Shown here in pieces: positions 1-9,024 of a stretch of 64,000 nucleotides of DNA; positions within the stretch are counted from its first letter, which is position 1, and every line of letters starts with the position of its first letter. Origin of the DNA: CAUZIZ01 sp965218775 (GTDB lineage Bacteria; Acidobacteriota; UBA6911; RPQK01; JAJDTT01); the NCBI GenBank assembly GCA_965218775.1, contig CBDCLS010000003.1, positions 248,001 to 312,000 of the forward strand. Reading direction: 5' to 3'. The position numbers and the translations under genes were made by a program. The notes beneath the pieces were generated by a model. It saw nothing but the letters and a program-made list of their open reading frames with translations. It did not search any database and had not been told where the DNA came from.

Positions 1-242
1 TCCTCCTGCTGGCGAAAAAGGGTCCACCGAGCACAAAGTGGTCTTTGCCCGCTGCCTATGGTATATTAAGTATCTTAGAATCAGCTAATTAACAAAGCTT
101 AAAAGAAGTTCCCTGAGACTTTAGCAGATAACTGACTGACTCTACAGGAGATAAAGGTAGTTTTGGACTGGATTGTGTAGGCATGTAATTGTGGCTTATA
201 TTTCAATAGTGTGCTTGACTTTAAAGGATTATATAGGGTATA

Positions 243-2216
243 GTGGTAATCATGTACATCACCTCCGTCCCCAACCGCGGCTCTCCCCCCGCCATCCTGC
301 TGCGCGAGAGCTACCGCCAAGGCGGTCAGGTTAAGACCCGCACCCTTGCCAATCTCTCCAAGTTGCCCGCCGAAGCGATCGCCCTGCTGCGCCGCAGCCT
401 TAAGGGGGAAACCCTGCTGGCCCCGGAGGACGCCTTCGAGGCCATCGCCTCCTTCCAGCAGGGACACGTCCAAGCCGTGCTCACGGCCATGCGCCGACTC
501 GGCCTCCCCCAACTGCTGGCCTCGCGGCCCTCGCGTCAACGCCAGTTGGTCTTGGCCCTGGTGGCGGCGCGCATCCTGGAACCAGCCAGTAAGCTGGCGA
601 CCACGCGCTGGTGGCAGGTCACCACCCTGCCCTCGGAGCTGGGAGTGGAGGAGGCCGACCAGGAGGACCTGTATGCGGCGCTGGACTGGTTAGGGCAACG
701 CCAGGCGCCGATCGAGAAAAAGCTGGCCGCTCGACACCTCCGTGAGGACGGCCTGGCGCTGTACGATCTGACCTCCACCTACTTCGAGGGCACCACCTGT
801 TCGCTGGCCAGCCTCGGGTACAATCGGGACGGAAAGCGCGGCAAGCTCCAGATCAACTACGGGTTGCTGACCAACCGCCGCGGGATTCCCGTCTCGGTCT
901 CGGTCTTCGAGGGCAAGACCGGGGACCCGAAAACCCTGCTGCCGGAGGTGGACAAGCTCCGACAGCAGTTCGGGATCGAGCGGCTGGCCCTGGTGGGGGA
1001 CCGGGGGATGATCACCCACAAACAGATCGATGCCCTGCGCCCGATCGACGGCATCGACTGGATCAGCGCGCTCCGCTCGGAGACCATCCGCAAGCTAGTG
1101 GAGGGCGGGGCGATCCAAAGGGGACTCTTCGATGAGCGCAACCTGTTCGAGCTCTCCCATCCGGACCTCCCCGGCGAACGACTCGTCGCCTGTCGGAATC
1201 CGGAGCTCGCCCAAAGACGGGCGCGCCACCGCAGCAGCCTGCTGGAGGCCACCACCCGGGAGCTGGAGAAGGTGCGCCGGATGGTCACCGCAGGGCGTCT
1301 GCAGGGGCAGGAGCAGATCGGCAAGCGCGTGCGCCAGGTGCTCGGTCAGTACCGGCTGGGCCAACACTATCGGCTGCAGATACGGGAGGACGGTTTCGAG
1401 TCTCGAGCCGATGAAGAGGCGATCGCCGCCGAGCTGGCCCAAGCGGCGAGCAAGAGCCCAGAGTTGGCGCAAAGACGACAGCAGCACTACGCCCGTCATC
1501 GCCAGGCGATCGACCAACAGCTAGAGCACCTCCGCCAGCGGATCCAGCGGGGGCGTCTGTACGGCAAGGAGCACATCGGGGTTCGGGTGGGAAAGGTGCT
1601 CAACAAGTACAAAGTCGGCAAGCACTTCCAACTGCACATCGAGGAGGATCGATTCGACTTCGAGATCGACCCGGAGAAGGTCCAAGCCGAAGCGGCCCTC
1701 GACGGTCTCTACGTGGTGCGCACGAGCCTGCCCCAAGAGACGCTCGACGCCGCCCAGACGGTCCTCAGCTACAAACTCCTGGGCAGCGTGGAGCGGGCCT
1801 TTCGCTCCTTCAAGACGATGGACCTCAACGTCCGACCCATCCACCACCGCCTGGCCCGCCGGGTCCGGGCCCACATCTTTTTGTGTCTGCTCGCCTACTA
1901 CGTCCTCTGGCACATGCTCGAGGCATGGCGTCCGCTGCTCTTCGCCGACGAGGATCTGGAAGCGAAGAGGACGCGCGACCCGGTGGCGCCGGCCCGCCGT
2001 TCCCAGCAAGCGCTCCGTAAGGTGCACTCCAGAACCCTTGAGGATGGCACCGAGGTGCACAGCTTTCAGACGCTTCTGAAGTTCTTGAGCAGCATCACCC
2101 GCAACCTGTGCCGGGTCCGCAGCGCAGCCCCTGAGGCCACCACCTTCGAGATCCTCACCACACCCAGCGCCAAGCAGCAACGCGCCTTTGATCTTCTGGA
2201 GACCATTCGAGTGTAG
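243..2216 (+). CDS. IS1634-family DDE transposase with internal duplication
   Basis: This 657-residue protein is a DDE transposase of the IS1634 branch of the IS4 superfamily, which cuts and pastes its own insertion sequence. The catalytic residues are visible: D in LYDLTSTYFEG (about residue 175), D in LVGDRGMIT (about 252), and E in a Y-(2)-L-type signature ending VERAFRSFK (about 520). It is about 85 residues longer than expected because a segment (about residues 320-404) is followed by a diverged second copy (about 405-492). Both copies run from an ELAQRR start through an IG-(K/V)RV-(R/G)-(Q/K)VL motif. The GTG/ATG cluster at 243-252 leaves the exact start open. I could not define terminal inverted repeats in the flanks (1-242 and 2217-2439 hold nothing else I recognise), so the element boundaries are unknown. 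Family assignment is confident. Confidence 0.9.
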   Translation: MVIMYITSVPNRGSPPAILLRESYRQGGQVKTRTLANLSKLPAEAIALLRRSLKGETLLAPEDAFEAIASFQQGHVQAVLTAMRRLGLPQLLASRPSRQRQLVLALVAARILEPASKLATTRWWQVTTLPSELGVEEADQEDLYAALDWLGQRQAPIEKKLAARHLREDGLALYDLTSTYFEGTTCSLASLGYNRDGKRGKLQINYGLLTNRRGIPVSVSVFEGKTGDPKTLLPEVDKLRQQFGIERLALVGDRGMITHKQIDALRPIDGIDWISALRSETIRKLVEGGAIQRGLFDERNLFELSHPDLPGERLVACRNPELAQRRARHRSSLLEATTRELEKVRRMVTAGRLQGQEQIGKRVRQVLGQYRLGQHYRLQIREDGFESRADEEAIAAELAQAASKSPELAQRRQQHYARHRQAIDQQLEHLRQRIQRGRLYGKEHIGVRVGKVLNKYKVGKHFQLHIEEDRFDFEIDPEKVQAEAALDGLYVVRTSLPQETLDAAQTVLSYKLLGSVERAFRSFKTMDLNVRPIHHRLARRVRAHIFLCLLAYYVLWHMLEAWRPLLFADEDLEAKRTRDPVAPARRSQQALRKVHSRTLEDGTEVHSFQTLLKFLSSITRNLCRVRSAAPEATTFEILTTPSAKQQRAFDLLETIRV

Positions 2217-2439
2217 GCAGACCGCTGCAGCCCCTATTGCACGTATCCCTTTGAAATCATGGTACTTTTCTGCTCCCAACAGAAAGGAACTTCAGGTTAG
2301 TCTAAGCTGAAACTTCAATTGTGAGAGGGTCATCGGTAGATGGGATCCTTCTAGTCAGATGGATGGTTCGCCGGTGAAGCCCTGAGCGGCAGCGGGAAGA
2401 TCGATGCCGAGCTGGCGGTGAGGGCCCGCTTGCCCTGAC

Positions 2440-3513
2440 CTACTCGAGCGCGGCGTCGGTGATCGGAAGCTTCACTGGTCGCCCACTGCGGGCCGAGAAA
2501 TCCGCCGCCAGGCACACTTCCAGCGCCGCTCTCGCCTCTCGCGGCGCTTGCACCGGCTGCTGGTCCAGCCGGACACACTCGGCAAAGTGCTTCAGCGCCA
2601 GATAGAGTCCACCACCAGCCGGCTGACCGTAGATCTCTGGAAACGAGTAGAAGTCCACCCAGGCATACTGCTTGCCGCTGTGCACCGTCATCCAGGGCTG
2701 CTCCTGCTGCAGGCAGGCGTGGTTGCGGGTGCCGGTTACCTCCATGCGACGATAGCCGTAGTGTCCATCGGGCAGCAGCCAGGAGCACTCGACGCCCGCC
2801 AGGGCTCCCCCCTGAAAGCTCAGGAGGGACCAGCCGGCATCGGCCACCGCGCTCCCGCTGAAGCTGGTGGTGCGGGCGACGACCTCCTCGACGGGCTGCG
2901 CTGCATACCACAGGACCAGATCGAACTCGTGCACGCCGGCGTCCAGGAAGAGACTGTAATCGACACCCTTTCGATGCACCAGATTCCGTCTCATCACCTC
3001 GCGGGACAGAGCCTTGCGGGAATGAAGATGTACGACCCGTCCAAAGTCCTCTTCCGACACGCGCTCCTTGAGCTTGGCGTAGTTCAGGAAGAACCGCATG
3101 GGGTGTTCCACCATCAGGATCACCCCGTGCTGCTCCGCTGCCTGTATGATGGCATCCGCATCGGCGAGGGTGGTGGCGATCGGCTTCTCAACCAGGATAT
3201 GCTTTCCCGCCTCAGCGGCCGCGACGCAGGGGTCGCGGTGCATTGCCTCCAGCGTGCAGACGCTGACCGCCGCGATCTCGGAATCTTGCATCATCGCGTC
3301 GTAGCTGCCATACCACTTGCGGAGTCCGAAGCGGGCCGAGATCTCGCGGGCACGCTCACTGCTGCGGGAAGCGAAGGCCAGCACTTCGACTCCGGGAATC
3401 GCAGCGAATGTCCGCGCCTGGATCTGGGCGAAGCGACCGGTTCCGGCGATGCCGAGGCGCACCTTTTGCGGTGGCCCGTCGCCGCAGTTTTCGTGCTGGT
3501 TCGACGGCGTCAT
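2440..3513 (-). CDS. Gfo/Idh/MocA-family oxidoreductase
   Basis: This 357-residue, full-length NAD(P)-dependent oxidoreductase probably acts on a sugar, inositol or related polyol in the cytoplasm; the substrate cannot be read from the sequence. The N-terminal Rossmann fold shows the dinucleotide loop GIAGTGRFAQ (about residues 22-31) and the family's EKP motif (LVEKPIATT, about 110). The C-terminal alpha/beta domain carries the usual DAGVHEFDLVLW helix with the catalytic-type His. The ATG at 3513 is 56 bp from the divergent ATG of the malate/lactate-type dehydrogenase at 3570, so the two may share a control region and a catabolic route. No signal peptide is present. Confidence 0.9.
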   Translation of the reverse strand: MTPSNQHENCGDGPPQKVRLGIAGTGRFAQIQARTFAAIPGVEVLAFASRSSERAREISARFGLRKWYGSYDAMMQDSEIAAVSVCTLEAMHRDPCVAAAEAGKHILVEKPIATTLADADAIIQAAEQHGVILMVEHPMRFFLNYAKLKERVSEEDFGRVVHLHSRKALSREVMRRNLVHRKGVDYSLFLDAGVHEFDLVLWYAAQPVEEVVARTTSFSGSAVADAGWSLLSFQGGALAGVECSWLLPDGHYGYRRMEVTGTRNHACLQQEQPWMTVHSGKQYAWVDFYSFPEIYGQPAGGGLYLALKHFAECVRLDQQPVQAPREARAALEVCLAADFSARSGRPVKLPITDAALE

Positions 3514-3569
3514 GTCGATTCGAACATAACCAACTGCAGGTTGTTTGGCAAACCGACCAGGAGGGGCAT

Positions 3570-4658
3570 ATGACGGAGACGGATCCCATTGTCTGGACAG
3601 AGCCGAGGGATCAGGAGGTGTTGATCGATCATGCTCAGCTGCACGCCCACGTCGAGGCTGTCTACCGTTCCGTGGGGGTTTCGGGAGAGCAGGCTCGGCT
3701 GATGGCCGACCTGCAGGTGGAGACAGATCTCCGCGGGGTTCACTCCCACGGGACCCGGAACACCCCCGCCTACGTGAGACGGATGCTCAAGGGACACACG
3801 AATCCTGATCCCCAGATCAGGGTCAGGAAAGAGGGTTTCGGCTTCGCGATCGTCGAAAACGATCACGGGATGGGTCACCTGGGGAGTACGCTGGCGATGC
3901 AGCTGGCCATCGAGAAAGCGAAGAAGACAGGTGTGGCGATCGGGACGGTCGTGGAGAGTCGCCACTTCGGTGCCGCTTTCAACTACTCGATGATGGCCGT
4001 GAAGCACGACATGATTGGGATCGCCCTCTCCAGCAGTACGCCGGGCCTGGCACCCTGGGGAGGCTCGGAGCGGATCCTCGGCAATGATCCGGTGGCCTAC
4101 GCCGTCCCCGCGGGGAGGGAGCGGCCGCTCGTGCTGGACATGGCGAGTGGCGTGAGCGCTTGGGGACGCGTCGCGACGAGCCAGCTGTACGGGAAGAAGC
4201 TGACGATGGACTGGGTGCTGGACAAGAACGGGCAGCCCACGGATGATCCTGAGAAAGCTGCGGTCCTGCTCCCGTTCGGCGGCGTAAAAGGATCTGGCCT
4301 GGCAATCATGAACGACATTCTGGCTTCGGTCCTGCCATGTGGCATCGCGACACCTCATCGCCGGGGTGACGGTTTTGCCGACCAGCGAAGGGCAAGCCAC
4401 TTCTTCCAGGCCATCGACATCCGCCAGTTCCAGGATCTGGAGTCCTTCAAGGCAGAGATCGACCGGCTCTGGCTAACGGTGCGAGATGTCAGGCTGCGCG
4501 ATGGCTTCGAGCGAGTCTACCTGCCGGGTGAGATCGAATGGCTCAGGAAGGAGGCCTGGAGCAAGAGCGGGATCCCGATGCACCGGACGCACGTCGCGAG
4601 CCTCGATGACATTGCCGAGGAGGTCGGCATTTCGAATCGGCTGCAAGCCAAGGCCTGA
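3570..4658 (+). CDS. Ldh2/MDH2-type NAD(P)-dependent dehydrogenase (malate/L-lactate/ureidoglycolate family)
   Basis: This 362-residue protein belongs to the malate/L-lactate dehydrogenase superfamily that is unrelated to classical LDH (Ldh2, YlbC, AllD). Members reduce or oxidise 2-hydroxy acids with NAD(P). Family hallmarks are an early RGVHSHGTRNTPAYVRR segment (active-site His region), DHGMGHLGS, the SRHFGAAFNYS loop and LPFGGVKGSGLA near the C-terminal third. The ATG at 3570 is preceded by a good ribosome site (GGAGGGG, 3560-3565), so the longer upstream reading frame is unlikely to be used. It is divergent from the Gfo/Idh/MocA enzyme. The stretch around residues 245-300 looks slightly rearranged compared with family memory (GIATPHRRGDGFADQRR), which is within natural variation. 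Substrate is not assigned. Confidence 0.88.
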   Translation: MTETDPIVWTEPRDQEVLIDHAQLHAHVEAVYRSVGVSGEQARLMADLQVETDLRGVHSHGTRNTPAYVRRMLKGHTNPDPQIRVRKEGFGFAIVENDHGMGHLGSTLAMQLAIEKAKKTGVAIGTVVESRHFGAAFNYSMMAVKHDMIGIALSSSTPGLAPWGGSERILGNDPVAYAVPAGRERPLVLDMASGVSAWGRVATSQLYGKKLTMDWVLDKNGQPTDDPEKAAVLLPFGGVKGSGLAIMNDILASVLPCGIATPHRRGDGFADQRRASHFFQAIDIRQFQDLESFKAEIDRLWLTVRDVRLRDGFERVYLPGEIEWLRKEAWSKSGIPMHRTHVASLDDIAEEVGISNRLQAKA

Positions 4659-4741
4659 AAGCCGAGATTGTCAGCAGAAACGACACCTGACTCGGACGCA
4701 CGTGGATCATCCTCATTCAGGACACCGGACCTCCTCCGACT

Positions 4742-5734
4742 CTACTGTTCGTCCAGCTGCTGCAGGAGGGCCCCGTCCTGCTTCTCGAAGCTCTCCAGGC
4801 TGGCCTCGGCGACCAGAAAGTGGCCGCGGCGGGTGACTTGCTGTCCTGGCTTCATGTCTCCGAACCAGAGGAACTGATCGGTGCAAGGGGCGTTCTGATT
4901 GCCCCGCACTGCCAGGGAGTCGATCGACAGATGCGCCGTAAGCAGATGGCCCTTGTTCGTGATGTTCCAACAAAGGACCCCCGGAAAGCTCACCGCGGGA
5001 GCCCCTCTCGATCCAGCTTGGACCCGAGTGTAATCCTCTACCCTTCCCGTTACCGGCAAGAACGTAGCGGGTCCCACCCCCGGGATCTTCTGGTACTCGG
5101 TCCAGGAAGATCCGATCTTGAGGTACGGCCGGTACCCGGTGACCGGCGTGTGATAGTGGCTGACGCAGATGAAGGCGTACACGTCCTTCCACTCCTCGCC
5201 GGAGTCGTTGGTGAGAACCAGACTGTAGTGGGCTCCTCTAGAATCGGCGTAGACGCTGGCTGATTGGCGCCCCAGAAGCGGACGCTTCTCTGCGGAGGGA
5301 TCGAGCTGGAAACCCTTCTCGGGGTCACGCTTCCAAAGGTCGTTGAGATCCTTCACGGGTGCGTCAGTGTAAGACCAGGCTGCCCCTTCGAGGCTCCACT
5401 GCATCCCCACCTGGTAATGAAGCTTCCTGCCGTTGAGGTAGATCTGCTCGGAAAGCCTCAAGATCCAGGAGGACTTCGCCGGCCGATCCTCCCACCCGAT
5501 CCTTTCCAGACCCTCAGCCGTGATGACCACGACCTGTGGGGCCAGCCCATCATGGAAGCGTCGGTAGGTGGGATAGGTTGAATGGACGAGTGGCTCCACC
5601 TTCAGTCGATGGAAGTTGAGCTCCGGAGGGGATGCTGCCTCCTCCTGAGGCGCCGTTTCCCCTTTCTGATCGGGTGGAGCTGGAGAGCAGGACGGCAGCA
5701 GAGCTGCCGCCAGAAGGATGAGGGCGATAAGCAT
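4742..5734 (-). CDS. predicted lipoprotein of unknown function
   Basis: This 330-residue protein has an N-terminal hydrophobic segment ending in LLPSC, a typical lipobox with Cys16 as the acylated residue, followed by a low-complexity Pro/Glu/Gln linker. It is therefore expected to be anchored in the inner or outer membrane facing the periplasm. The rest is beta-rich and hydrophilic without any motif I recognise. Only four Cys residues besides the lipobox Cys are present. It converges on the dehydrogenase at 4658 with an 83-bp gap. No function is proposed. The gene looks intact. Confidence 0.7.
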   Translation of the reverse strand: MLIALILLAAALLPSCSPAPPDQKGETAPQEEAASPPELNFHRLKVEPLVHSTYPTYRRFHDGLAPQVVVITAEGLERIGWEDRPAKSSWILRLSEQIYLNGRKLHYQVGMQWSLEGAAWSYTDAPVKDLNDLWKRDPEKGFQLDPSAEKRPLLGRQSASVYADSRGAHYSLVLTNDSGEEWKDVYAFICVSHYHTPVTGYRPYLKIGSSWTEYQKIPGVGPATFLPVTGRVEDYTRVQAGSRGAPAVSFPGVLCWNITNKGHLLTAHLSIDSLAVRGNQNAPCTDQFLWFGDMKPGQQVTRRGHFLVAEASLESFEKQDGALLQQLDEQ

Positions 5735-5972
5735 AACGGTCGGATCCGTCCTTTCCCCGAACTGCTCAATGGTATCTTTTTGGGATGCGCAACTCCAACA
5801 ACGCCGCTCTGTTCATCAGTACCGCGGTTTCCGCCAGCGGATTGCATTAAACTGTGAGGCACGCAGTGGGATCAGAACCGGAAATCTCGCTAAAACGTTC
5901 GAGGTCGGTCAAGATGGGCTGCTTCCACCGATTCTGGGCCTTGTCCCCTTTTTTCCTGACCAAAAGGGATAT

Positions 5973-6431
5973 TCAGGTATTTTTTTTGGGGGTAACTCGG
6001 GTGCCTCGTAACTTCTTCCCGTACTGCCCAGGCCAAAAGCACCCCTGATAGCGAGGGCATCGATTGCAGAGCCGACGACGCCCAAGCGCTCCCAGTCCAT
6101 TCCTCTCGAGGATCTGCCACTCAGGGTCAAGCTCTCGACATCGGTTCCTCGGACGGGGTTTCAGGTTAACGACCCCCACGTTCCGGGGGTGTGTGATCAA
6201 GCTTCGTTCCTGGATCACCTGGCGCGTTGGAGTAAGAATAATCACAAGGTCGTACCGATTCGTAGAGAGTGCGGCCTCAGCTGTTTGGTCGATGTTGGTG
6301 CTCTTGCCGACCCCGACTGGCAATTCAACTCTCAGCCTACCGTCGTGCTCTTTGATGAGTTCAAGCATATGTGCACCTGTCCACTTCGCTCGAAAGGCCT
6401 GCAACGCCTCACTCCCCCGAATCACCGGCAT
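5973..6431 (-). pseudogene. N-terminal fragment of a P-loop helicase-like protein
   Basis: About 150 residues resemble the start of a superfamily-2-like helicase. Visible features are a Walker A motif (VGVGKST), a motif Ia-like LTPTRQVIQER, and a cysteine cluster (CRELDPEW, then CNRCPRYQGCFWP) like the zinc or Fe-S loops of such enzymes. The frame stops at 5973 in an A8 run (minus strand), long before motifs II-VI would appear, so it is truncated or frameshifted. The start at 6431 (MPVIRGSEAL) overlaps the upstream gene's stop by 23 bp, suggesting translational coupling; an ATG at 6494 is also in frame. Fold assignment is moderate, family is not resolved. Confidence 0.5.
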
Positions 6432-6711
6432 CTTCACCCAATCCTTTGAGTTCAAGTAGAATTCTGATCTCGGGTATCGCGCGGAGTTGATCATTCTGAA
6501 TCTGCTGGAAAACAGAGCCTAGATCTACCCGCCCAGCCTCAAAGGCCTCCCTAAACTCTTGGATGATGACTTCGCCGGCGTCGGTCCCTTCTTTTAGGTT
6601 CTCAGAGGTCACAGAGAATTGGCTCCTCCCTTCCTTCCAAATGAAGAGCACAGGGAATTTCCGCGCCTTCAGATGGGAGAGAAGCTGAGGGAGAAGTGCC
6701 GAAGGACGCAT
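6409..6711 (-). CDS. hypothetical protein upstream of the helicase fragment
   Basis: A 100-residue protein with no signal peptide and a normal amino-acid mix. It overlaps the helicase-like fragment and probably forms an operon with it. I do not recognise the family. The only hints are the neighbour and the alternating beta/alpha-looking sequence (FPVLFIWKEGRSQFSV). It could be a small partner of the helicase or the remnant of a larger protein. Confidence 0.45.
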   Translation of the reverse strand: MRPSALLPQLLSHLKARKFPVLFIWKEGRSQFSVTSENLKEGTDAGEVIIQEFREAFEAGRVDLGSVFQQIQNDQLRAIPEIRILLELKGLGEDAGDSGE

Positions 6712-7171
6712 GGAGCGACTAACGCGACAGCTGAGGTGATGTTGAATAGACGCCAGGTAAGATACAAATAGAAGGCTCTTTGATCCCTTTATCTTCGTTT
6801 ACCTCTGGGATTCCGGAGACATAGGCTCAAGAAGGGATCGGAGGTACCTACTCAGCTCACTTGAGAATGACCGGCGAAGCAGGGTATCACCGGGAAATCG
6901 TCACGGAACCGCCCCCCCGATGTCAGTGCGACGCCGAGAAGCCAGAATGATGGCTCCAGCAGCCACGTTGATGAGATCAGCGGCCCACTCGGTGGATGGT
7001 CGATAGAGTCCTTACGGCTGCGGCCTGTTTTCTTCTCCAGGTCAGATACATCCCGCTTCGGCTTCTCGTAGAATCCTGAACCACGAAGAGGAAACAGGAC
7101 TCTGTGACGTCACTCAAAAGGGGTTTGACCTTAGACCAGCCTATCTCGCCGCCATACCCGAGATAAACGGA
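6712..7171. other. 460-bp stretch without a recognisable gene
   Basis: I see no convincing reading frame, RNA gene or repeat here. A C7 run at 6912-6918 and the lack of conserved words fit decayed intergenic DNA between two small hypothetical genes on the minus strand. Confidence 0.5.
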
Positions 7172-7480
7172 TCAAAGAACGCGCTTTCTGTACTCTATTT
7201 GGCGCCTATCTAGACCTCGGTATGGCACCTCTAAAGCCCGACCTGTCAATGACTTCAGTTCTACAGTACGGACGGGTTGTTTTGCCCATTCTTCGAGCTG
7301 GGCTCGGTACGCACCTGTCCATTTGCTTCCAAGCAATAACCTGATGATCCAGATGTTTGATGAACCTTCCTTTTGCTCGGGTGTGCCTCCACGAAATTCA
7401 AAGTGATTTTGGGGGAGAGAAATTGTCTGTGCGGTTTCGTCTATAGCCTCCTGGACGATCTTCTGGATCCGCTTACGCAT
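7172..7480 (-). CDS. small hypothetical protein
   Basis: A 102-residue protein, no signal peptide, rich in Arg, Lys and Gln. A short stretch, GSKWTGAYRAQLEEWAK (about residue 51), resembles AKWTGAHMLELIKEH at the start of the helicase fragment at 6431, so the two may share a small N-terminal module. This likeness is short and needs a profile search. No function is proposed. Confidence 0.4.
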   Translation of the reverse strand: MRKRIQKIVQEAIDETAQTISLPQNHFEFRGGTPEQKEGSSNIWIIRLLLGSKWTGAYRAQLEEWAKQPVRTVELKSLTGRALEVPYRGLDRRQIEYRKRVL

Positions 7481-7582
7481 AAAGCCTTCCTCCGGCGGTC
7501 ATGATCTCACCTCGCTAGCGATCAGAAGGTTCACACAACGGACCCTTAGAGTAAATTCTTGCACGGCTGCCGCTCGGGGATC

Positions 7583-7620
7583 CCTTATGTTGTATTTCAA
7601 CACCAATCTGGTCGCTACCC
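7583..7620 (-). repeat. 38-bp interspersed repeat, copy 1
   Basis: The segment TTATGTTGTATTTCAACACC followed by AATCTGG(T/G)CGCTACCC occurs here and at 12133-12171 with only a base or two of difference. Its last 22 bases recur inverted at 22414-22435, and a weaker match lies at 21973-21988. Read on the minus strand it starts GGGTAGCGACCAGATTGG, like the terminal repeat of an insertion sequence. No transposase is attached to any copy. Confidence 0.65.
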
Positions 7621-7708
7621 CTAGTTTGAATTCGCTGGGCAGTTCGGGGCTCTTGCCTGGCTAACTGTGCTATATTTCTTGTTAGTTCCTTATCAGGAGT
7701 TCGACCCT

Positions 7709-8143
7709 ATGAGAGTGCTCCGAATAGCTCAGGTGCCTGCGCCGACCGCGCTGGTGCACTCCACGGTTCTGGAAGCGATACGGACCATGCAAAACGCGCG
7801 CTGCGGAGCTGTAGCGGTCCTGGAGGGCGAGCACCTGGTGGGCATCTTCACAGAGCGGGATGTGATGTTGCGGGTGGTGGCGGCTCAGCGAGATGCGGAG
7901 GCTACCCGCGTCCAGGAGGTCATGAGCTCACCCGTCAAGACCGTCACCGAGGAGCACGATATCGGCGACGCTCTAGAAGTAATGATCTCAAACCACATTC
8001 GTCATCTCCCCATTGTGGATCGCGAGGGTATCCTGTCAGGATTCCTCTCCATTCGGCATCTGCTCCGGAACCATGTGGTAGAGCTGGCGGAACAACTGAA
8101 TTCGCTCGAATCCTATTTTTCGGATGATGGTCCCGGCCTATAG
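7709..8143 (+). CDS. tandem CBS-domain protein
   Basis: This 144-residue cytoplasmic protein is a stand-alone CBS pair (Bateman module), which binds adenosyl nucleotides such as AMP, ATP or SAM and usually regulates a partner. CBS1 covers about residues 8-65 (VLEAIRTMQ, VGIFTERDVM) and CBS2 about residues 72-128 (VMSSPVKTVTEEHDI, HLPIVDREG). The ATG at 7709 has CAGGAG 10 bp upstream; an earlier TTG at 7667 is less likely. There is no fused enzyme or transporter domain, so it is a regulatory or stress-type protein. The first copy of a 38-bp interspersed repeat ends about 90 bp upstream. Confidence 0.9.
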   Translation: MRVLRIAQVPAPTALVHSTVLEAIRTMQNARCGAVAVLEGEHLVGIFTERDVMLRVVAAQRDAEATRVQEVMSSPVKTVTEEHDIGDALEVMISNHIRHLPIVDREGILSGFLSIRHLLRNHVVELAEQLNSLESYFSDDGPGL

Positions 8144-8304
8144 CGTTCACCTGGTGTGGCCGGCTCGAGGTAGCTACTTCTCTCAAAATAAAGAGCCAAG
8201 CAGAACCCCTTTCGTCAGGGGTCAGCTGAACTTATCAGGCCTGGTCCTGGAGACCAAGACACTTACCGTTGCATGAGGAAGACGATGGGGAGTTTTGGGA
8301 GGAC

Positions 8305-8333
8305 AAAAAAAGCCCCAAGTAACCTTTAGGGCG
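8305..8333 (-). terminator. probable intrinsic terminator for the YHS gene
   Basis: On the minus strand a short GC stem (GCCC...GGGC, with an inner CTT/AAG pairing) is followed by a run of seven T. It lies about 100 bp downstream of the YHS-domain gene. The stem is short and imperfect, so confidence is limited. Confidence 0.45.
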
Positions 8334-8433
8334 CTGACTTTAAATCTTAACTGACCTTTCAATCAGCCTCGTAGCCAGTTTCCATGTGCCACTTGGGACC
8401 GGGTCTGATTGTAATCCTAGGACGATGCTGTGG

Positions 8434-8829
8434 TCAAGTCGGTTCTTGCTCCCATTTCTCAAACCCGAGTAAAACCCTTGCAAACCACAAGCGTCGTGGC
8501 CCCCACCAGGGAAGGAGCCAGGAGGTCGCATCCGCTTTCCTTGCTCTGGTTCTTACGATTCTATCTTGCAGGAACTTGTCTCGACAGTCCTCGGAGCAGA
8601 AGTGCAGAGTCTGATCTTTACTCCTTGCGGTGATGGCAAGGTCGGTGGCGACATACATGCCGCACTGTGGGTCCTTGACCATGTGTCCCTCGATCGTGCG
8701 GTTGGTCTTTGCCGAGCGTGTCGAAGGTCGGGGTCGGCGCTGGTTGCCTACGGAGAAAAGCCTGGCGATCAGACTTCTCACCAGGATCAACAGGAGCAGA
8801 AAAAGGAGTAGTCGAATAAGCCAAGTCAT
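8434..8829 (-). CDS. membrane-anchored YHS/TRASH-like metal-binding protein
   Basis: A 131-residue protein beginning with one hydrophobic helix (about residues 4-25), then a basic linker and a YHS/TRASH-like zinc-binding module: VKDPQCGMYV (about 51-60) and HFCSEDCRDKFL (about 76-87), with three to four Cys in the expected places. This layout matches the small PP0621-like proteins. The C-terminal 40 residues after the module are Trp/Arg-rich and look unlike the family, so the original stop may have been lost. It is the last of a run of minus-strand genes with the TPR-like and YtxH proteins upstream (4-bp gap). Likely role is metal binding at the membrane; this is inference. Confidence 0.7.
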   Translation of the reverse strand: MTWLIRLLLFLLLLILVRSLIARLFSVGNQRRPRPSTRSAKTNRTIEGHMVKDPQCGMYVATDLAITARSKDQTLHFCSEDCRDKFLQDRIVRTRARKADATSWLLPWWGPRRLWFARVLLGFEKWEQEPT

Positions 8830-8832
8830 CGT

Positions 8833-9024
8833 TCAGGAGCGCTCCTCCTGCAGGTGCTTTCTGGCGTTTTCGAGTTGCTTCTTGATCTCCTCTTTGTGTG
8901 GGTACTCAGGGTGGCTGCTCAACAGCCTTTCCCAGGTTTCGATTGCGGAAGCAAAGTTGCCGATGGAGAAGTAGAGAACGACCAGGTTAGGATCGCGGCT
9001 TCGTCCCTTCTTGGGGCTTGTCAC
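8833..9024 (-). CDS. short TPR-like protein
   Basis: A 63-residue protein whose middle, NLVVLYFSIGNFASAIETWERLL followed by a second helix and a Lys/Glu-rich tail, fits one tetratricopeptide-type helix pair. It overlaps the 3' end of the YtxH gene by 38 bp, so it may be translationally coupled or could be the tail of a longer frame broken by a frameshift. One repeat is too little to assign a partner. Confidence 0.5.
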   Translation of the reverse strand: MTSPKKGRSRDPNLVVLYFSIGNFASAIETWERLLSSHPEYPHKEEIKKQLENARKHLQEERS

